NCBI GenBank assembly: GCA_964358855.1
Contig: CAYHQQ010000017.1
Coordinates: 1 to 64,000, forward strand
Source of the DNA: UBA2396 sp038042175
Lineage (GTDB): Bacteria; Planctomycetota; Phycisphaerae; Phycisphaerales; UBA1924
Direction of reading: 5' to 3'
Length of the DNA stretch: 64,000 bases
Shown: in pieces, positions 17,592-26,910 of the stretch
How the letters are laid out: each line of letters opens with the position of its first letter
How positions within the stretch are numbered: position 1 is the first letter of the stretch
Notes under the pieces: model-generated
Told to the model about the DNA's origin: nothing
Databases searched by the model: none
Seen by the model: the letters and a program-made list of their open reading frames with translations, nothing else
Position numbers and translations under genes: made by a program

Positions 17592-17672
17592 ATGAAGAGC
17601 CTTTTGACGATCACTGAAAGCCGCAAACGAGTCGCCATTCTCTGTCTCCTGACGTTTATCGCCATGTGCTGA
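17592..17672 (+). CDS. Possible 26-aa peptide
   Basis: An ATG at 17592 preceded by GGAGCGAGAA opens a 26-codon frame ending TGA: a short polar start, then the hydrophobic stretch VAILCLLTFIAMC. The ribosome site and spacing are good, but there is no other support. It stands in the otherwise empty 420-bp gap between the secreted protein (start 17437) and secA (end 17858), antisense to both. It could be a small membrane peptide or chance. Confidence 0.25.
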   Translation: MKSLLTITESRKRVAILCLLTFIAMC

Positions 17673-17789
17673 GCGAACTGGCCGGTGGACCCGCCGATGG
17701 TGTAGAACGGGTTTCGGTGGGGTGTGTGGGAAATGTGCGAGTGTCCGGGAAGCGTAGTTCCAGAAATACGCCCCAGAACCAAATGAAAG

Positions 17790-17813
17790 AGCCCGTGCCA
17801 GGTGGCACGGGCT
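17790..17813 (-). terminator. Hairpin downstream of secA
   Basis: AGCCCGTGCC (17790-17799), a 4-nt loop, then GGCACGGGCT (17804-17813) make a perfect 10-bp stem 45 bp after the secA stop. On the minus strand it is followed by CTTTCATTT, a weak U-rich tail. The rest of the gap 17438-17857 holds nothing else I can support except the short peptide frame. Confidence 0.7.
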
Positions 17814-17857
17814 GTGGTCGTTTTCACGGTTGAGGGTTCGATCGGTCTTCTGACGCT

Positions 17858-20800
17858 CTAGACCGATCGCGGTTCCTCATCCGGAGGCTCATCGGGCGAA
17901 GTCTCCAGGGCCGGGCCCCCAAACCCGGCGGCAAAGCCCGGGCCGGAGATTGTTGAGCCGCCCATGCCCGCCATGCCGCCCGCGCCCAGGTTCATCGCCG
18001 ACCCTGGAGCCCGGGCCGGAGCCGCCATCTGTCGAGGCATCTGGCGTGGCGGGGGCGGAGCCTGCGGCGTCAGCTCGGCCTTGAAGACCAGCTCGGTCAC
18101 GCGGTCGCGGACCTGCTGCATCACGGCCGTGTACATGTGCGAGCCCTCACGCTTGAACTCGATGCGCGGGTCGTTCTGGCTGAACGCCCTGAACCCGATC
18201 GTCGAGTGCAGCTGGTCCATCGCGTAAAGGTGGTCCTTCCACGCCGTGTCCATCGCGTCGAGCATGATCGACCGCTCGAACATGAGCATCTCGGCCCTCA
18301 GAATGTTCTCGATCAGCGCCCTGATCGCCGGCCCTCGCTCCTCGGCGAGCATGAACCGCATGCTGTCGGGGAGTTTCACGCCCATGTACCTCGCCTGGAG
18401 GTGCGCGTCGAGCTCATCGTCGCTCTTGCAGGCCAGCGCCGCATCGACCTCCTGAGAGAGCTGGTTGCTCTTGACGAACGCCTCGGACTTGACCTGCAGA
18501 TCCGCCATGAGCGACTGGGGCGTCCTGGTCTTCATCGAGTCGGTCGTCCAGCCCATCTGGTACCGCTGATTGGCCCAGCGGCAGAGCTGCTCGAACGCCT
18601 CGGCCGGACTCCGCTGCATCATGATCTTGGTCATCTCGACCGCGAACTTGATCGGGTAACGGATCTCCTTCTCGGTGTACTTCCCCTGCGCCTGGTCGAG
18701 CAGGAACGCGGTGGGGTTGGTCGTGTCCGACTTGATCGTCCCCTTGAGCTCGTCGACGGTGATCTGGGTCCCGAACTTGTGGTTGGCCCACTCGGCCAGC
18801 TGCTCGATGCCATAGTCGGGCTGCAGATAGACGTCGATTCCCGAGAGGTTCGTGGCGTCGATCTTGTGGAACGCCGCCTGCGTGAGCAGACTGCCCACGC
18901 GCGAGCGACAGCTTGGCCCCTCGCGGGCCAGCTGCTGGGGGTCGAGTGTCACGCCGTACTTGGACAAGGCCCAGGCGGCGAGCCCGGGGGCGTCGAAGTC
19001 GACGGCGATCTCCGAGTCCGCCCCGGCCATGTACTCGCCCAGACTCCGGTCGATCTCGGCCCGCTCGTCGTCGTGGGCGTCGCGCCGGATCGTCCGGGTC
19101 ATCTCGTCGACGTCCTTGCCCCGCAGGCGATCGGCGTTGATCGGGTTGCCCAGGATGTTGGTCGCGTGGGCGGCGGCACACTCGGCGGCGTAGTCCCTGG
19201 ACAGGAACTTGCCCACGTTGGACCCGATGGTGTCGTCGATCCAGTCGACGATGAGCCCCTTGACGTCACGCCCTTCGAGCACGCGCTGGCGGATGCCGTA
19301 GAAGTTCTGGCGCTGGTGCTCGCGGACCTCGTCGTACTCGAGCAGGTTCTTGCGCTGCTGGAAGTAGTGCTCCTCGACCTTGCGCTGGACGCGCTCGATC
19401 GACTTACTGATCCAGGGGTGCTCGATCGAGACGCCCTCCTTCATCCCGCCGAACTTGGCGAGGAAGTTCTGCATCGTCTCGCCCGCGAAGTGCTTGGTCA
19501 TGTCGTCCTCGAGGGAGACGAAGAACCGCGTCGAGCCCTTGTCGCCCTGACGCCCCGACCGCCCCCGCAGCTGGTTGTCGATACGCCGCGACTCGTGGCG
19601 CTCGGTGCCGATGACGTGTAGCCCGCCCAGCTCCTCGATGTTGTTGTACCAGCGGATCCGGTGCATCATGCACCGACCCGACTCGTCCAGCGCCTTCCTC
19701 AGGGCCTCGGCGTTCATCCCGTTGATCTGGCGCTCCGAGAGCAGGGTCGTCTTGGTCGCCCAGCGCTTGAGCAGGGCGAGCTCAACATCAGCGAAGGTCA
19801 TGGCCTCCGCGTCCCGCTTGTTCATCTCCAGCTCCAGGGGCGCGATCTTGCGGTAGATCTGCTCGCGCACCGTCGCCTCGTCGGCGTCGACCGTCAGCGT
19901 GCGCGGGGCGATCCCCCGGCGGAGCCAGTGCTCGAGCAGCTGCTCGCGGGTGATGTTCCCCAGCTTGATGTCGGTGCCGCGGCCCGCCATGTTGGTCGCG
20001 ATCATGACGCTGCCCAGCTGCCCCGCGTTCTCGACCACCTCGGCCTCGCGGGCGATCTTGTCGGGCTTGGCGTTGAGCACCTCGTGCTTGATCCCGTACT
20101 TGCCCGTGAGCATCTTGCTGAGCGTCTCGCTCTTCTCGACGTTGGTCGTGCCCACCAGGAGCGGACGCCCCGCGTCGTGGAAGGCCTTGATCTCCTCGAC
20201 GATCGCGTTCCACTTGTCCTTGGCCGACAGGTGGATCACGTGCTCAAAGTCACGCCGGGCAATGGGCTTGTTGGTGGGAATCGCCACGACGTCCAGCTTG
20301 TAGATGTCGTTGAACTCCTGGGCCTCGGTGTCGGCGGTGCCCGTCATGCCGCTCAGCCGCTTGTACATCTTGAAGTAGTTCTGGATCGTGATGGTCGCAA
20401 CGGTCTGCGTCTCGTCCTTGATCGGCACCTTCTCTTTGCACTCGATCGCCTGGTGCAGCCCATCGGACCACTGCCGGCCCACCATGGGGCGGCCCGTGTT
20501 CACGTCGACGATCACGATGCTGGGCACCTTCTGCCCCGTGCGAGGGTCGTCCGAGTCCATCACGATGTAGTCACGCTCGTTCTCGTAGACAGTGTGGGCC
20601 CGGATCGACTGCTCGAGCAAGTGCGGCAGATCGATGTTCTGGTCAACGTAGAAACTGCCCACGCCCGCGGCCCTCTGGGCCTCGGTGATCCCGTCGTGGG
20701 TCACGAACGCCTGCTTGCGCTCGGGCTTGACCTCGTAATACTGCGTGAACTTCGCGCGGGCCGCCATCAGCCCCGGCAGCCGCGCCTTGTCCGACGCCAG

Positions 20801-21928
20801 CTGCTTCTGAAGCTCGGGCAATCGCGACTTGTCGGCCAGCTGGCGGATGTCGCCCTCGATCGACTTGATCTCCAGCGTGCACTCCTGCACCGCGTCGTCG
20901 GCCTCCTGCCAGGGCCTCTGCTTCTCCACCAGGTGCCGCGCCAGCCGGTCGGCCAGGTCGTAGCGCGGCTCCCCTTCGTGCGCCGGGCCCGAGATGATCA
21001 AGGGCGTCCTGGCCTCGTCGATCAGGGTCGAGTCGACCTCGTCGACCACCGCGAAGTGCCGCTTGCGCTGCACCTGCTCCTCGGCCCTTCGCTTCATGTT
21101 GTCACGCAGGTAGTCGAAGCCAAACTCGCTCGTGGTGCCGTAGACCACGTCGCACCGGTACATCCAGCGCTTCTCGTCCTCGCCCTGCATGTGCTGAGGG
21201 TGGATGGCGCCGACGGTCAGGCCCACCGCCCTGAAGAACGGCGCGGTCCAGTCGCGGTCGCGCTGCACCAGATAGTCGTTCACCGTCACCACGTGCACCT
21301 GCATCCGCTCGCAGCACGCCAGATACGTCGCCAAGGGGGCCACGATCGTCTTGCCCTCGCCCGTCTTCATCTCGGCGATCTTGCCCTGCCCCAGCACCAT
21401 CGCACCAATCAGCTGCACGTCGAACGGACGAGCACGAAACGGCGGACGGCTCTCGGGATACAGCACCCGCACCGCCTCGTAGAGCTCAACGGGAATGTCC
21501 ACCTGCTGCCACCCCGGCACCACCTCGCGCCCGCCCAGCCACTCGCCCATGGGCTGCAGCGCTGGCGCCGAGTCCATCTGGGCCTTGGTCTGGGCGTACA
21601 GGTCCTGCGCCGCCGCCGGAAGTCGCGACGCATCAAACGGGATCTTGGGGCTGAAGATGTTGCGCAGACCCACCGAGCGGTCCATCGCCTCGCGGGCGAC
21701 GGCAAACGCCTCGATCTGCAGATCGTCGGCCACCGTCCCCTTGTCGTGGCGGGCCCGGAACTCGGCGAGCTTGGCCCGCAGCTGCGTGTCGGTGAGCACG
21801 CGGGTCTGGTCTTCCAGCGCGTTGATCGCCCGCACGCGAAGCGTGTATCGCTTCACGAACCGGTCGTTGCGAGAGCCGATGAGGCGGTTGATCAGCGGCC
21901 CGATAATGGGAATGTCACGTTCGGCCAT
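17858..21928 (-). CDS. secA: Preprotein translocase ATPase SecA, very long form
   Basis: A 1356-aa SecA, the motor that drives proteins through SecYEG; usual length is 800-950. Motifs are intact: Walker A in AEMKTGEGKT (about residue 187), FDYLRDNM, DEVDSTLIDEARTPLIISG, and NMAGRGTDI with QLRGRSGRQGD in the second motor domain. Extra sequence lies in several places: about 80 residues before the Walker A (SPKIPFDASRLPAA onward), a charged helical insert within the precursor-binding region (about 345-400), and several hundred residues of helical sequence after the scaffold region. The C-terminus is Gly/Ala/Met-rich and acidic and lacks the CxCx8CH zinc motif, so SecB contact there is unlikely. 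The ATG at 21928 has AAAGGT upstream, the same site as rpsA. Confidence 0.95.
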   Translation of the reverse strand: MAERDIPIIGPLINRLIGSRNDRFVKRYTLRVRAINALEDQTRVLTDTQLRAKLAEFRARHDKGTVADDLQIEAFAVAREAMDRSVGLRNIFSPKIPFDASRLPAAAQDLYAQTKAQMDSAPALQPMGEWLGGREVVPGWQQVDIPVELYEAVRVLYPESRPPFRARPFDVQLIGAMVLGQGKIAEMKTGEGKTIVAPLATYLACCERMQVHVVTVNDYLVQRDRDWTAPFFRAVGLTVGAIHPQHMQGEDEKRWMYRCDVVYGTTSEFGFDYLRDNMKRRAEEQVQRKRHFAVVDEVDSTLIDEARTPLIISGPAHEGEPRYDLADRLARHLVEKQRPWQEADDAVQECTLEIKSIEGDIRQLADKSRLPELQKQLASDKARLPGLMAARAKFTQYYEVKPERKQAFVTHDGITEAQRAAGVGSFYVDQNIDLPHLLEQSIRAHTVYENERDYIVMDSDDPRTGQKVPSIVIVDVNTGRPMVGRQWSDGLHQAIECKEKVPIKDETQTVATITIQNYFKMYKRLSGMTGTADTEAQEFNDIYKLDVVAIPTNKPIARRDFEHVIHLSAKDKWNAIVEEIKAFHDAGRPLLVGTTNVEKSETLSKMLTGKYGIKHEVLNAKPDKIAREAEVVENAGQLGSVMIATNMAGRGTDIKLGNITREQLLEHWLRRGIAPRTLTVDADEATVREQIYRKIAPLELEMNKRDAEAMTFADVELALLKRWATKTTLLSERQINGMNAEALRKALDESGRCMMHRIRWYNNIEELGGLHVIGTERHESRRIDNQLRGRSGRQGDKGSTRFFVSLEDDMTKHFAGETMQNFLAKFGGMKEGVSIEHPWISKSIERVQRKVEEHYFQQRKNLLEYDEVREHQRQNFYGIRQRVLEGRDVKGLIVDWIDDTIGSNVGKFLSRDYAAECAAAHATNILGNPINADRLRGKDVDEMTRTIRRDAHDDERAEIDRSLGEYMAGADSEIAVDFDAPGLAAWALSKYGVTLDPQQLAREGPSCRSRVGSLLTQAAFHKIDATNLSGIDVYLQPDYGIEQLAEWANHKFGTQITVDELKGTIKSDTTNPTAFLLDQAQGKYTEKEIRYPIKFAVEMTKIMMQRSPAEAFEQLCRWANQRYQMGWTTDSMKTRTPQSLMADLQVKSEAFVKSNQLSQEVDAALACKSDDELDAHLQARYMGVKLPDSMRFMLAEERGPAIRALIENILRAEMLMFERSIMLDAMDTAWKDHLYAMDQLHSTIGFRAFSQNDPRIEFKREGSHMYTAVMQQVRDRVTELVFKAELTPQAPPPPRQMPRQMAAPARAPGSAMNLGAGGMAGMGGSTISGPGFAAGFGGPALETSPDEPPDEEPRSV

Positions 21929-22103
21929 GGGTGTACCTTTGTCGTCAGAGCCACCGGGGGAGGGGTGGTGGCGTGTGGATGGACTGTGGAATGGTGCAAC
22001 CGAAGAGAAGGGAGCGCAACCACCAGCGTGGTGCGATCGAGAGCTTCCGCGGCTTGCGAGATTCAGGGCGCGCAACACAGTGCGCGAAGCCGGCAGGCGC
22101 AGA

Positions 22104-22463
22104 TCACGCCAAAGGCGGCGGAAGATCGGCCAGCGACCAGTGCGGCGGCGCGGGCGGCTGGATGTTCAGCGACCCCAGGCTTCGATGCGCCGTCCGAGCC
22201 AGCGCGGGGCGCGAAGGCCCTCGGGCGGCTTTGGCGTCGCGTGTCGGATCCGACGCCTGGGCCTTGCCCGAGGCGACGAACTGGATCAGCGCCTCGGCAA
22301 TGAGCGTGGTCGAGAGCCGCGAGCCCGACGACGAGGGCGTGAACGCCCGGTCGACAAAGCCGACCGACATCTGGAAAACCATCGCCACGACCAGGAACGC
22401 CGGGATCACCGTTCCAAAGGAACGGCGAGCGGGGGCCTGGGTGTTGGCGGTGCGAAGGTCCAT
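22104..22463 (-). CDS. Small single-helix membrane protein, hypothetical
   Basis: A 119-aa frame upstream of secA on the same strand. Residues 16-40 form one hydrophobic helix (FGTVIPAFLVVAMVFQMSVG), followed by a Ser-rich segment and a Pro/Ala-rich C-terminus ending WSLADLPPPLA. Composition in the first 70 residues looks like a real protein; the tail does not resemble anything I know. No Cys or catalytic motif is present. It may be a secA-linked small gene, or only the first half may be meaningful. Confidence 0.5.
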   Translation of the reverse strand: MDLRTANTQAPARRSFGTVIPAFLVVAMVFQMSVGFVDRAFTPSSSGSRLSTTLIAEALIQFVASGKAQASDPTRDAKAARGPSRPALARTAHRSLGSLNIQPPAPPHWSLADLPPPLA

Positions 22464-22501
22464 CGGGGCCGATTCTAGGGAGGCAGGCGGACAGGCGTGG
22501 T

Positions 22502-22549
22502 GGGGGCGGGCTCGACCCCGCCATCATCGGATGGTTCGTGCCCGCCCCC
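22502..22549. other. Long-arm GC hairpin
   Basis: GGGGGCGGG (22502-22510) can pair with CCCGCCCCC (22541-22549) across 30 bases. It sits between the start regions of the minus-strand small membrane protein and the plus-strand TSCPD gene. It could affect the 5' end of either transcript; no other signal is evident. Confidence 0.4.
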
Positions 22550-22688
22550 GAACAAAGACCCGGATTTGCCGTGTACCAGCGGGCCCAACGCCTCCACCCG
22601 ACGGTTTGTGGTGAAGGCCGGGTGGAGCGTCCGATACTTCCGTCTCCTCGCCGGCGGCACTCGGGAAACGGGCGACTACATTGTGGCG

Positions 22689-23120
22689 ATGGATCCATTG
22701 CCCCGCCCAATCCGTTCTGAAGTGCCCGACGCCGCGGCGAGGCTCGAGGACCAGTCACCCATGATCTCGGCACGCAGCTCACTCCCGACCACGCGCGAGT
22801 CCGTGACCCACAAGTTCAGCGTGGGCAACCACGAGGGGTACCTCACCATCGGGCTCTACCCCGACGGCCGCCCAGGCGAGATCTTCCTCAAGATGTCCAA
22901 AGAGGGCTCGACGATGAGCGGCATGTGCCAGGCCTTCTGCCGCGCCTTCAGCCTCTCAATCCAACACGGCCTCTCACTCGCCGACGCCGTCTCGCGGTTC
23001 AAGGGCATGCGCTTCGAGCCCATGGGCATGACAAGCAACCCCGACATCCCCGAGGCCAGCTCGATCGTGGATTACATCGCCCGGTACCTGGAGATGAACT
23101 ACGCGCCGGTCAGGCGGTAG
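22689..23120 (+). CDS. Stand-alone TSCPD domain, like the C-terminus of B12-dependent ribonucleotide reductase
   Basis: A 143-aa protein resembling the C-terminal domain of adenosylcobalamin-dependent ribonucleotide reductase (NrdJ). Visible parts are THKFSVGNHEGYLTIGLYPD, GRPGEIFLKMSKEGSTMSG, SIQHGLSLADAVSRFKGMRF and a closing SIVDYIARYLEMNY; this order is typical of the NrdJ tail. The catalytic barrel is absent, and so are the redox cysteines of the full enzyme. It could be a separately encoded reductase subunit, as NrdJb is in split NrdJ systems, or a domain reused elsewhere. An in-frame ATG at 22761 is a shorter alternative start. Confidence 0.78.
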   Translation: MDPLPRPIRSEVPDAAARLEDQSPMISARSSLPTTRESVTHKFSVGNHEGYLTIGLYPDGRPGEIFLKMSKEGSTMSGMCQAFCRAFSLSIQHGLSLADAVSRFKGMRFEPMGMTSNPDIPEASSIVDYIARYLEMNYAPVRR

Positions 23121-23176
23121 GTGGCAAGGATGATCCCTCCGGTGGCAAGGATGATCCCGCTTCGGGTCATCCTTGC
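23121..23176. repeat. Duplicated GTGGCAAGGATGATCCC with terminal hairpin
   Basis: GTGGCAAGGATGATCCC occurs at 23121-23137 and 23142-23158. The second copy forms a hairpin with 23167-23176 (GCAAGGATGA with TCATCCTTGC, inner CCCG/CGGG). It begins directly after the TSCPD stop and lies between that gene and the converging pseudopilin gene, so a terminator role is likely. Confidence 0.75.
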
Positions 23177-23281
23177 GGGGTCCCCTGTGCGTCCCGCGAA
23201 CTCAATAAAGTCACGCCTGAGTCATTGACCATCGCGCCGGGTATCCCGCCGCCGCTCTAAAGAGCGGTGCCACCCAAACGC

Positions 23282-23905
23282 TCACTCATCGAGCCTCCGC
23301 GGCGCCACCGACGACACAAACCGAACCGTGGGGGACGCCAGCGTGGTGTACACCGCCGCGTCGTCGCCCTCGTTGGGGCGGATGGTCATGTCGACCGTCG
23401 CACGCCGAAGGCGCGGGCCCACGTCGAACTCGAGCGTGAACGTCAAGTCGAGCAGGTTGGTGAGCAAGGGGCGCTCCTCCTGCGAGCTCAGGTTGTCGCC
23501 GTCGTAGTCGCTCTGGATGTAGTACAGATCAAACAGCGTCTGCCCGTCGTGGATGACGCCGTTGGCACGGCGTTCGATCCGAACCAGGCGTGTCGCCGTC
23601 GTGCTGCCCGCGACGGGCAGCTTGAACTCGATGAAGTTGCTGACCAGGGGGTTCTGGGCGTTGTCCAGGACGTCCACGGGGTAGGGGGCGAACTCGGTGC
23701 CCGTGCGGATCATCGCCATGATGCGGTGCATCGAGATGCGCGAGACGATCTGCGTCGACGCCCCGTCGGTCGTGTGCTTGTAGCTCTTGAACGACGTGTC
23801 CAGGGCGCTCAGCGCCGCCGTCAGCAGCGTCGCCGAGATCGTCAGCGCCACGAGCATCTCGATGAGACTGAAACCCGCGCGTGACGGGCGATTGGGACTG
23901 CTCAT
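23282..23905 (-). CDS. Prepilin-like protein, PulJ/GspJ type
   Basis: A 207-aa pseudopilin. The prepilin peptidase site is RAGFSLIEMLVALTISATLL, with cleavage after the Gly and the Glu at mature position +5. The helix continues to about residue 45, then a globular domain with an Asp-rich segment near DYDGDN (about residue 134). Size and order suggest a minor pseudopilin such as GspJ. The ATG overlaps the stop of the large PilX-like gene by ATGA. It is the last gene of this minus-strand run. Confidence 0.88.
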   Translation of the reverse strand: MSSPNRPSRAGFSLIEMLVALTISATLLTAALSALDTSFKSYKHTTDGASTQIVSRISMHRIMAMIRTGTEFAPYPVDVLDNAQNPLVSNFIEFKLPVAGSTTATRLVRIERRANGVIHDGQTLFDLYYIQSDYDGDNLSSQEERPLLTNLLDLTFTLEFDVGPRLRRATVDMTIRPNEGDDAAVYTTLASPTVRFVSSVAPRRLDE

Positions 23906-26829
23906 GGGCGCCCTTCCTTGTAGGTGGTCACCAGGGGGACGAACTGCAAGGGCAGCGGCAGCCCGTTGGGCAGGCCCATGTTGGGATCAAAGCGCAGGTC
24001 GACGCGACCATACCCGTTGAACGGCACGACGACCGCGCCCGCGGCCAGCTGGGCCGAAGAGGGAGTCTGCGTGGGCCCCAGGTCGGCCAACCCGTCGCCG
24101 TCGAGGTCCCAGCCCACGATCGGCACGCCATTGACCTTGGGGAGCGTGGTGGGGTCGAGCGACTCGCTGTCGCCGTCGTTAGGTCCGAAGTACCCGAGCG
24201 TGGCGTTGAAGCCCGCGGGGTTGCCCATGGCGTTGCCCATGGAGTCGACCAGCGGGTACTGTCCCACCACGGGCTTGAAGGTCAGCAGCAGGGCGCCGTT
24301 GATCGACGCGTTGCCGCGCACGTCCAGAACGCCCGCCACGATCGCGCCGTTGAGCTGCACGTTCTGCGTGGTCGGGCTGTTGAAGCTCCCGATGTCCACC
24401 GAGTAGTTGGGGAGCATCATCGAGCTCTTGAGGATCTCCGGGAGCTGGCTCGACGTGGGGTTCTTGCTCGAATCGTCCGGGTAGTCGGGGTTGACCGTGC
24501 TGAAGCGCGTCGCCCCGGTGAACTGGAGCTTGTTGCGGGCGTGCGTGTAGTTGGTCGTGCCGTCGCCCACGATCGAGCCCACGAAGAGGCAGTCGTGGAA
24601 CCGCAGGTTGTTGGAGAGCTTCTTGGTGTCGGTGACGCGAAGCCCGCCCACCACCAGCGGATCGGGGAGCAGGTTGTACCCCTGCGTGATCAGGGCCTGC
24701 GCCGCCGTCAGGTCCGCCTTGTCAAGGGGCGGGTTGCCCATCAGGATCATCTGGTTGGGCGGCTTGGCGGTGGCCGGGAGCATCGTCGGGTAGCTCGTCT
24801 CGCCGGCATTGTCGCCGTAGATCGCGCGGGGCGGGTACTCGGCGGGTTTGCCCGAGGCGTCGACCTGCATCTTGCCGTACTCGGACCAGAGCACGTGCGT
24901 GTTGGCGGTGGTCGACTTCACATAGGTGACGCCGATGAACGTGCAGTTGCGGAAGAGCGCGTTGCGCCCGACGGGGATCTGCACGTCGCGGAAGGTCATG
25001 TTCTCGTAGACCGGGCGGTAGTACCAGTCGGCGAAATCAGGGCTGTTGAAGGGCATCTTCTCGTAGTACGCCGTGCTCCAGTTGTCGGGCTTGCCGTCCA
25101 TGTTCGCGTCGGGATCGACGCGGAGGAAGCGCGGCTGGGTCGAGCCCGCGGCGTGCGCCTCGACGTAGGTCGCAAGCCCCGCGGTCGAGATGCCTAGCTG
25201 GGTCGCGACCTGCTGGTCAAACGGGGTCCCCGATGCCATCGCCGCCAGCGTCGTGCGGGCGGTGTCGAACGCCGACGCCGAGAGGTCGGGCAGCGCGGTC
25301 GTCGACATGCCGTAGTTCACCGGGCTCTTGCCGATGCCGGGGCGGACCGGTCCACGCAGGCGGTCCTTGTAGTTGGCGCCCTGTCCCGCGCTCCACGCCG
25401 CGGCGGTGGTGCGAAAGAGCAGGCGACCGGCGACCTTGGAGTACTGGTCCTTGTAGTCGATCACCCCGTCGCGATACCCCAGCACCTGGTCGCGATTGGT
25501 GAGGGTGAGCGGGTCGTAGTCCTTGAACGCCTCGCCCACGTCCCAGCGCCCGTTGTTGTTGGTGTCGACGAATCCCGACACCCCGTTCTTGTTGCGATCG
25601 GCGTTGGCCGAGTCGATCATGAGGCCCAGGTCGTCGTCGATCGACGAGCCGTCGGACGCCACAAACTCGGAGGTGAGATTCTGCGAGGGCGTCCCGAGCG
25701 TCAGGGCGCTCGAGAGCACGACCTTCCCGTCGTGGTTGGAGTCGAAGTGATTCATGAAGATGTCGAAGTCGTCGACGTACCCGTCGCGCGTCGCGTCGGC
25801 AAACGCGTTGTCGGCGGCCCCGTCGTGGTCGTAGTCGGTGCTGTTGCTGGGGATCGCCGTGCCCTCGACGGGGTGGTTGATCCGCAGCCGGTTGTCGCCG
25901 TCCACGTCGTACAACTTCACCGACGCGAAGTACGCGTTGAGCTTGGTGTCCAGCACCGAGTCGAGCCCGAAGAAGTCCGACTTCATCACCACCGGATCGC
26001 CGTTGGTGCTCGTCACGCCCGTGTACGTCGAGCCCAGATCGCCCGTCACCATGACGTTCTTGCCGATCATGATGCGGCTGGGCGAGATGACCGCCTGGTT
26101 CACGCGCTTGACGAGCCTGAAGTCCTGCGTCAGCGTCCTTTTGAGCGGCACGCCGTCACGCACGTACGAGTAGTCGTAGCCCGTCGACACCACCCGCACG
26201 TCGGTGCCGTTGGCAAGGGGGGCGTAGGTGATCTGGAAGCACAGGGGGCTCGAAGACGACGTCTCCAGCGAGATCGCCGGCGTGAAGACCCAGTAGTGCG
26301 CGTTGTAATCGCTCGCCGCGGTCTCGGCCATCGCGTTGCCCACCACGGGCGTGGAGAAGCCCACTCCCGGCACGATGTTCTGGTCCGCCGCGTGCTGGTT
26401 GGCCAGCGCCTGGGCGATGTTGAAGGGGTACGAGGACTCGGAGAAGCCGCTGGGAGGCGGCAGGATGGTCACCGCGCCAAACGCGCTCACGCTCGAGCCC
26501 CAGGCCGCCGCCGCCGAGCCCGAATCCACGTTGCTCCCCGAGACCACAAACCGCGACGAGGACTCCACCAGCCGAGCCGCCGCCACGGACATTCCCGTCT
26601 CGGCAGCCCCCAGCGCCCGCATCACGTGCACGTGCGTCGAGGCCGTGTGCAGGTTGCCCTTGGCCGCGATCGCCATCGCCGCCGCCAGCGATCCAAACAG
26701 CACCAGGAACATCATCGAGATGACCGCCACCACGCCACGGCGCGACAAGGGCGCGCGCCCCGCGACAGCCGCCAGACGGGTCGTGGGCTTGCACCTGGCC
26801 TTACGAAGCAGAGCGATTGGACCAAACAC
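23902..26829 (-). CDS. Giant PilX-like pilus assembly protein with Ca-binding-type loops
   Basis: A 975-aa protein. The N-terminus RRGVVAVISMMFLVLFGSLA followed by AAMAIAAKGNL resembles PilX/GspK-type minor pilins, with a hydrophobic helix and an R/G just before it. The usual size is about 150-330 aa, so this one is far larger. Residues about 285-475 hold several acidic loops like EF-hand/dockerin sites: DVDGDNRLRI, DYDHDGAADN, DATRDGYVDDFD, DSNHDGKV, DRNKNGVSG and DTNNNGRWD. The rest is Ser/Thr/Asn-rich and probably beta-structured. I chose the GTG at 26829 because GGAGG lies six bases upstream; a GTG at 26883 without such a site is also possible. It is coupled to the downstream pseudopilin. 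Confidence 0.8.
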   Translation of the reverse strand: MFGPIALLRKARCKPTTRLAAVAGRAPLSRRGVVAVISMMFLVLFGSLAAAMAIAAKGNLHTASTHVHVMRALGAAETGMSVAAARLVESSSRFVVSGSNVDSGSAAAAWGSSVSAFGAVTILPPPSGFSESSYPFNIAQALANQHAADQNIVPGVGFSTPVVGNAMAETAASDYNAHYWVFTPAISLETSSSSPLCFQITYAPLANGTDVRVVSTGYDYSYVRDGVPLKRTLTQDFRLVKRVNQAVISPSRIMIGKNVMVTGDLGSTYTGVTSTNGDPVVMKSDFFGLDSVLDTKLNAYFASVKLYDVDGDNRLRINHPVEGTAIPSNSTDYDHDGAADNAFADATRDGYVDDFDIFMNHFDSNHDGKVVLSSALTLGTPSQNLTSEFVASDGSSIDDDLGLMIDSANADRNKNGVSGFVDTNNNGRWDVGEAFKDYDPLTLTNRDQVLGYRDGVIDYKDQYSKVAGRLLFRTTAAAWSAGQGANYKDRLRGPVRPGIGKSPVNYGMSTTALPDLSASAFDTARTTLAAMASGTPFDQQVATQLGISTAGLATYVEAHAAGSTQPRFLRVDPDANMDGKPDNWSTAYYEKMPFNSPDFADWYYRPVYENMTFRDVQIPVGRNALFRNCTFIGVTYVKSTTANTHVLWSEYGKMQVDASGKPAEYPPRAIYGDNAGETSYPTMLPATAKPPNQMILMGNPPLDKADLTAAQALITQGYNLLPDPLVVGGLRVTDTKKLSNNLRFHDCLFVGSIVGDGTTNYTHARNKLQFTGATRFSTVNPDYPDDSSKNPTSSQLPEILKSSMMLPNYSVDIGSFNSPTTQNVQLNGAIVAGVLDVRGNASINGALLLTFKPVVGQYPLVDSMGNAMGNPAGFNATLGYFGPNDGDSESLDPTTLPKVNGVPIVGWDLDGDGLADLGPTQTPSSAQLAAGAVVVPFNGYGRVDLRFDPNMGLPNGLPLPLQFVPLVTTYKEGRP

Positions 26830-26910
26830 GTTCAACCTCCAGAAGTCCCTCGACCGCAAACCATCAGCCCCAACCAGATTCACGCACGAGCCGAGCGACC
26901 CCCCGAGGGT

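Noticed and set aside
17438..17827. Upstream extension of the secreted protein gene
   Set aside because: Arg/Thr-rich, contains the secA terminator hairpin, no protein-like pattern.
19661..22303. 880-codon open frame on the plus strand opposite secA
   Set aside because: It mirrors secA codon structure, is Arg/His/Leu/Asp-rich and has no domain; SecA is unambiguous on the other strand.
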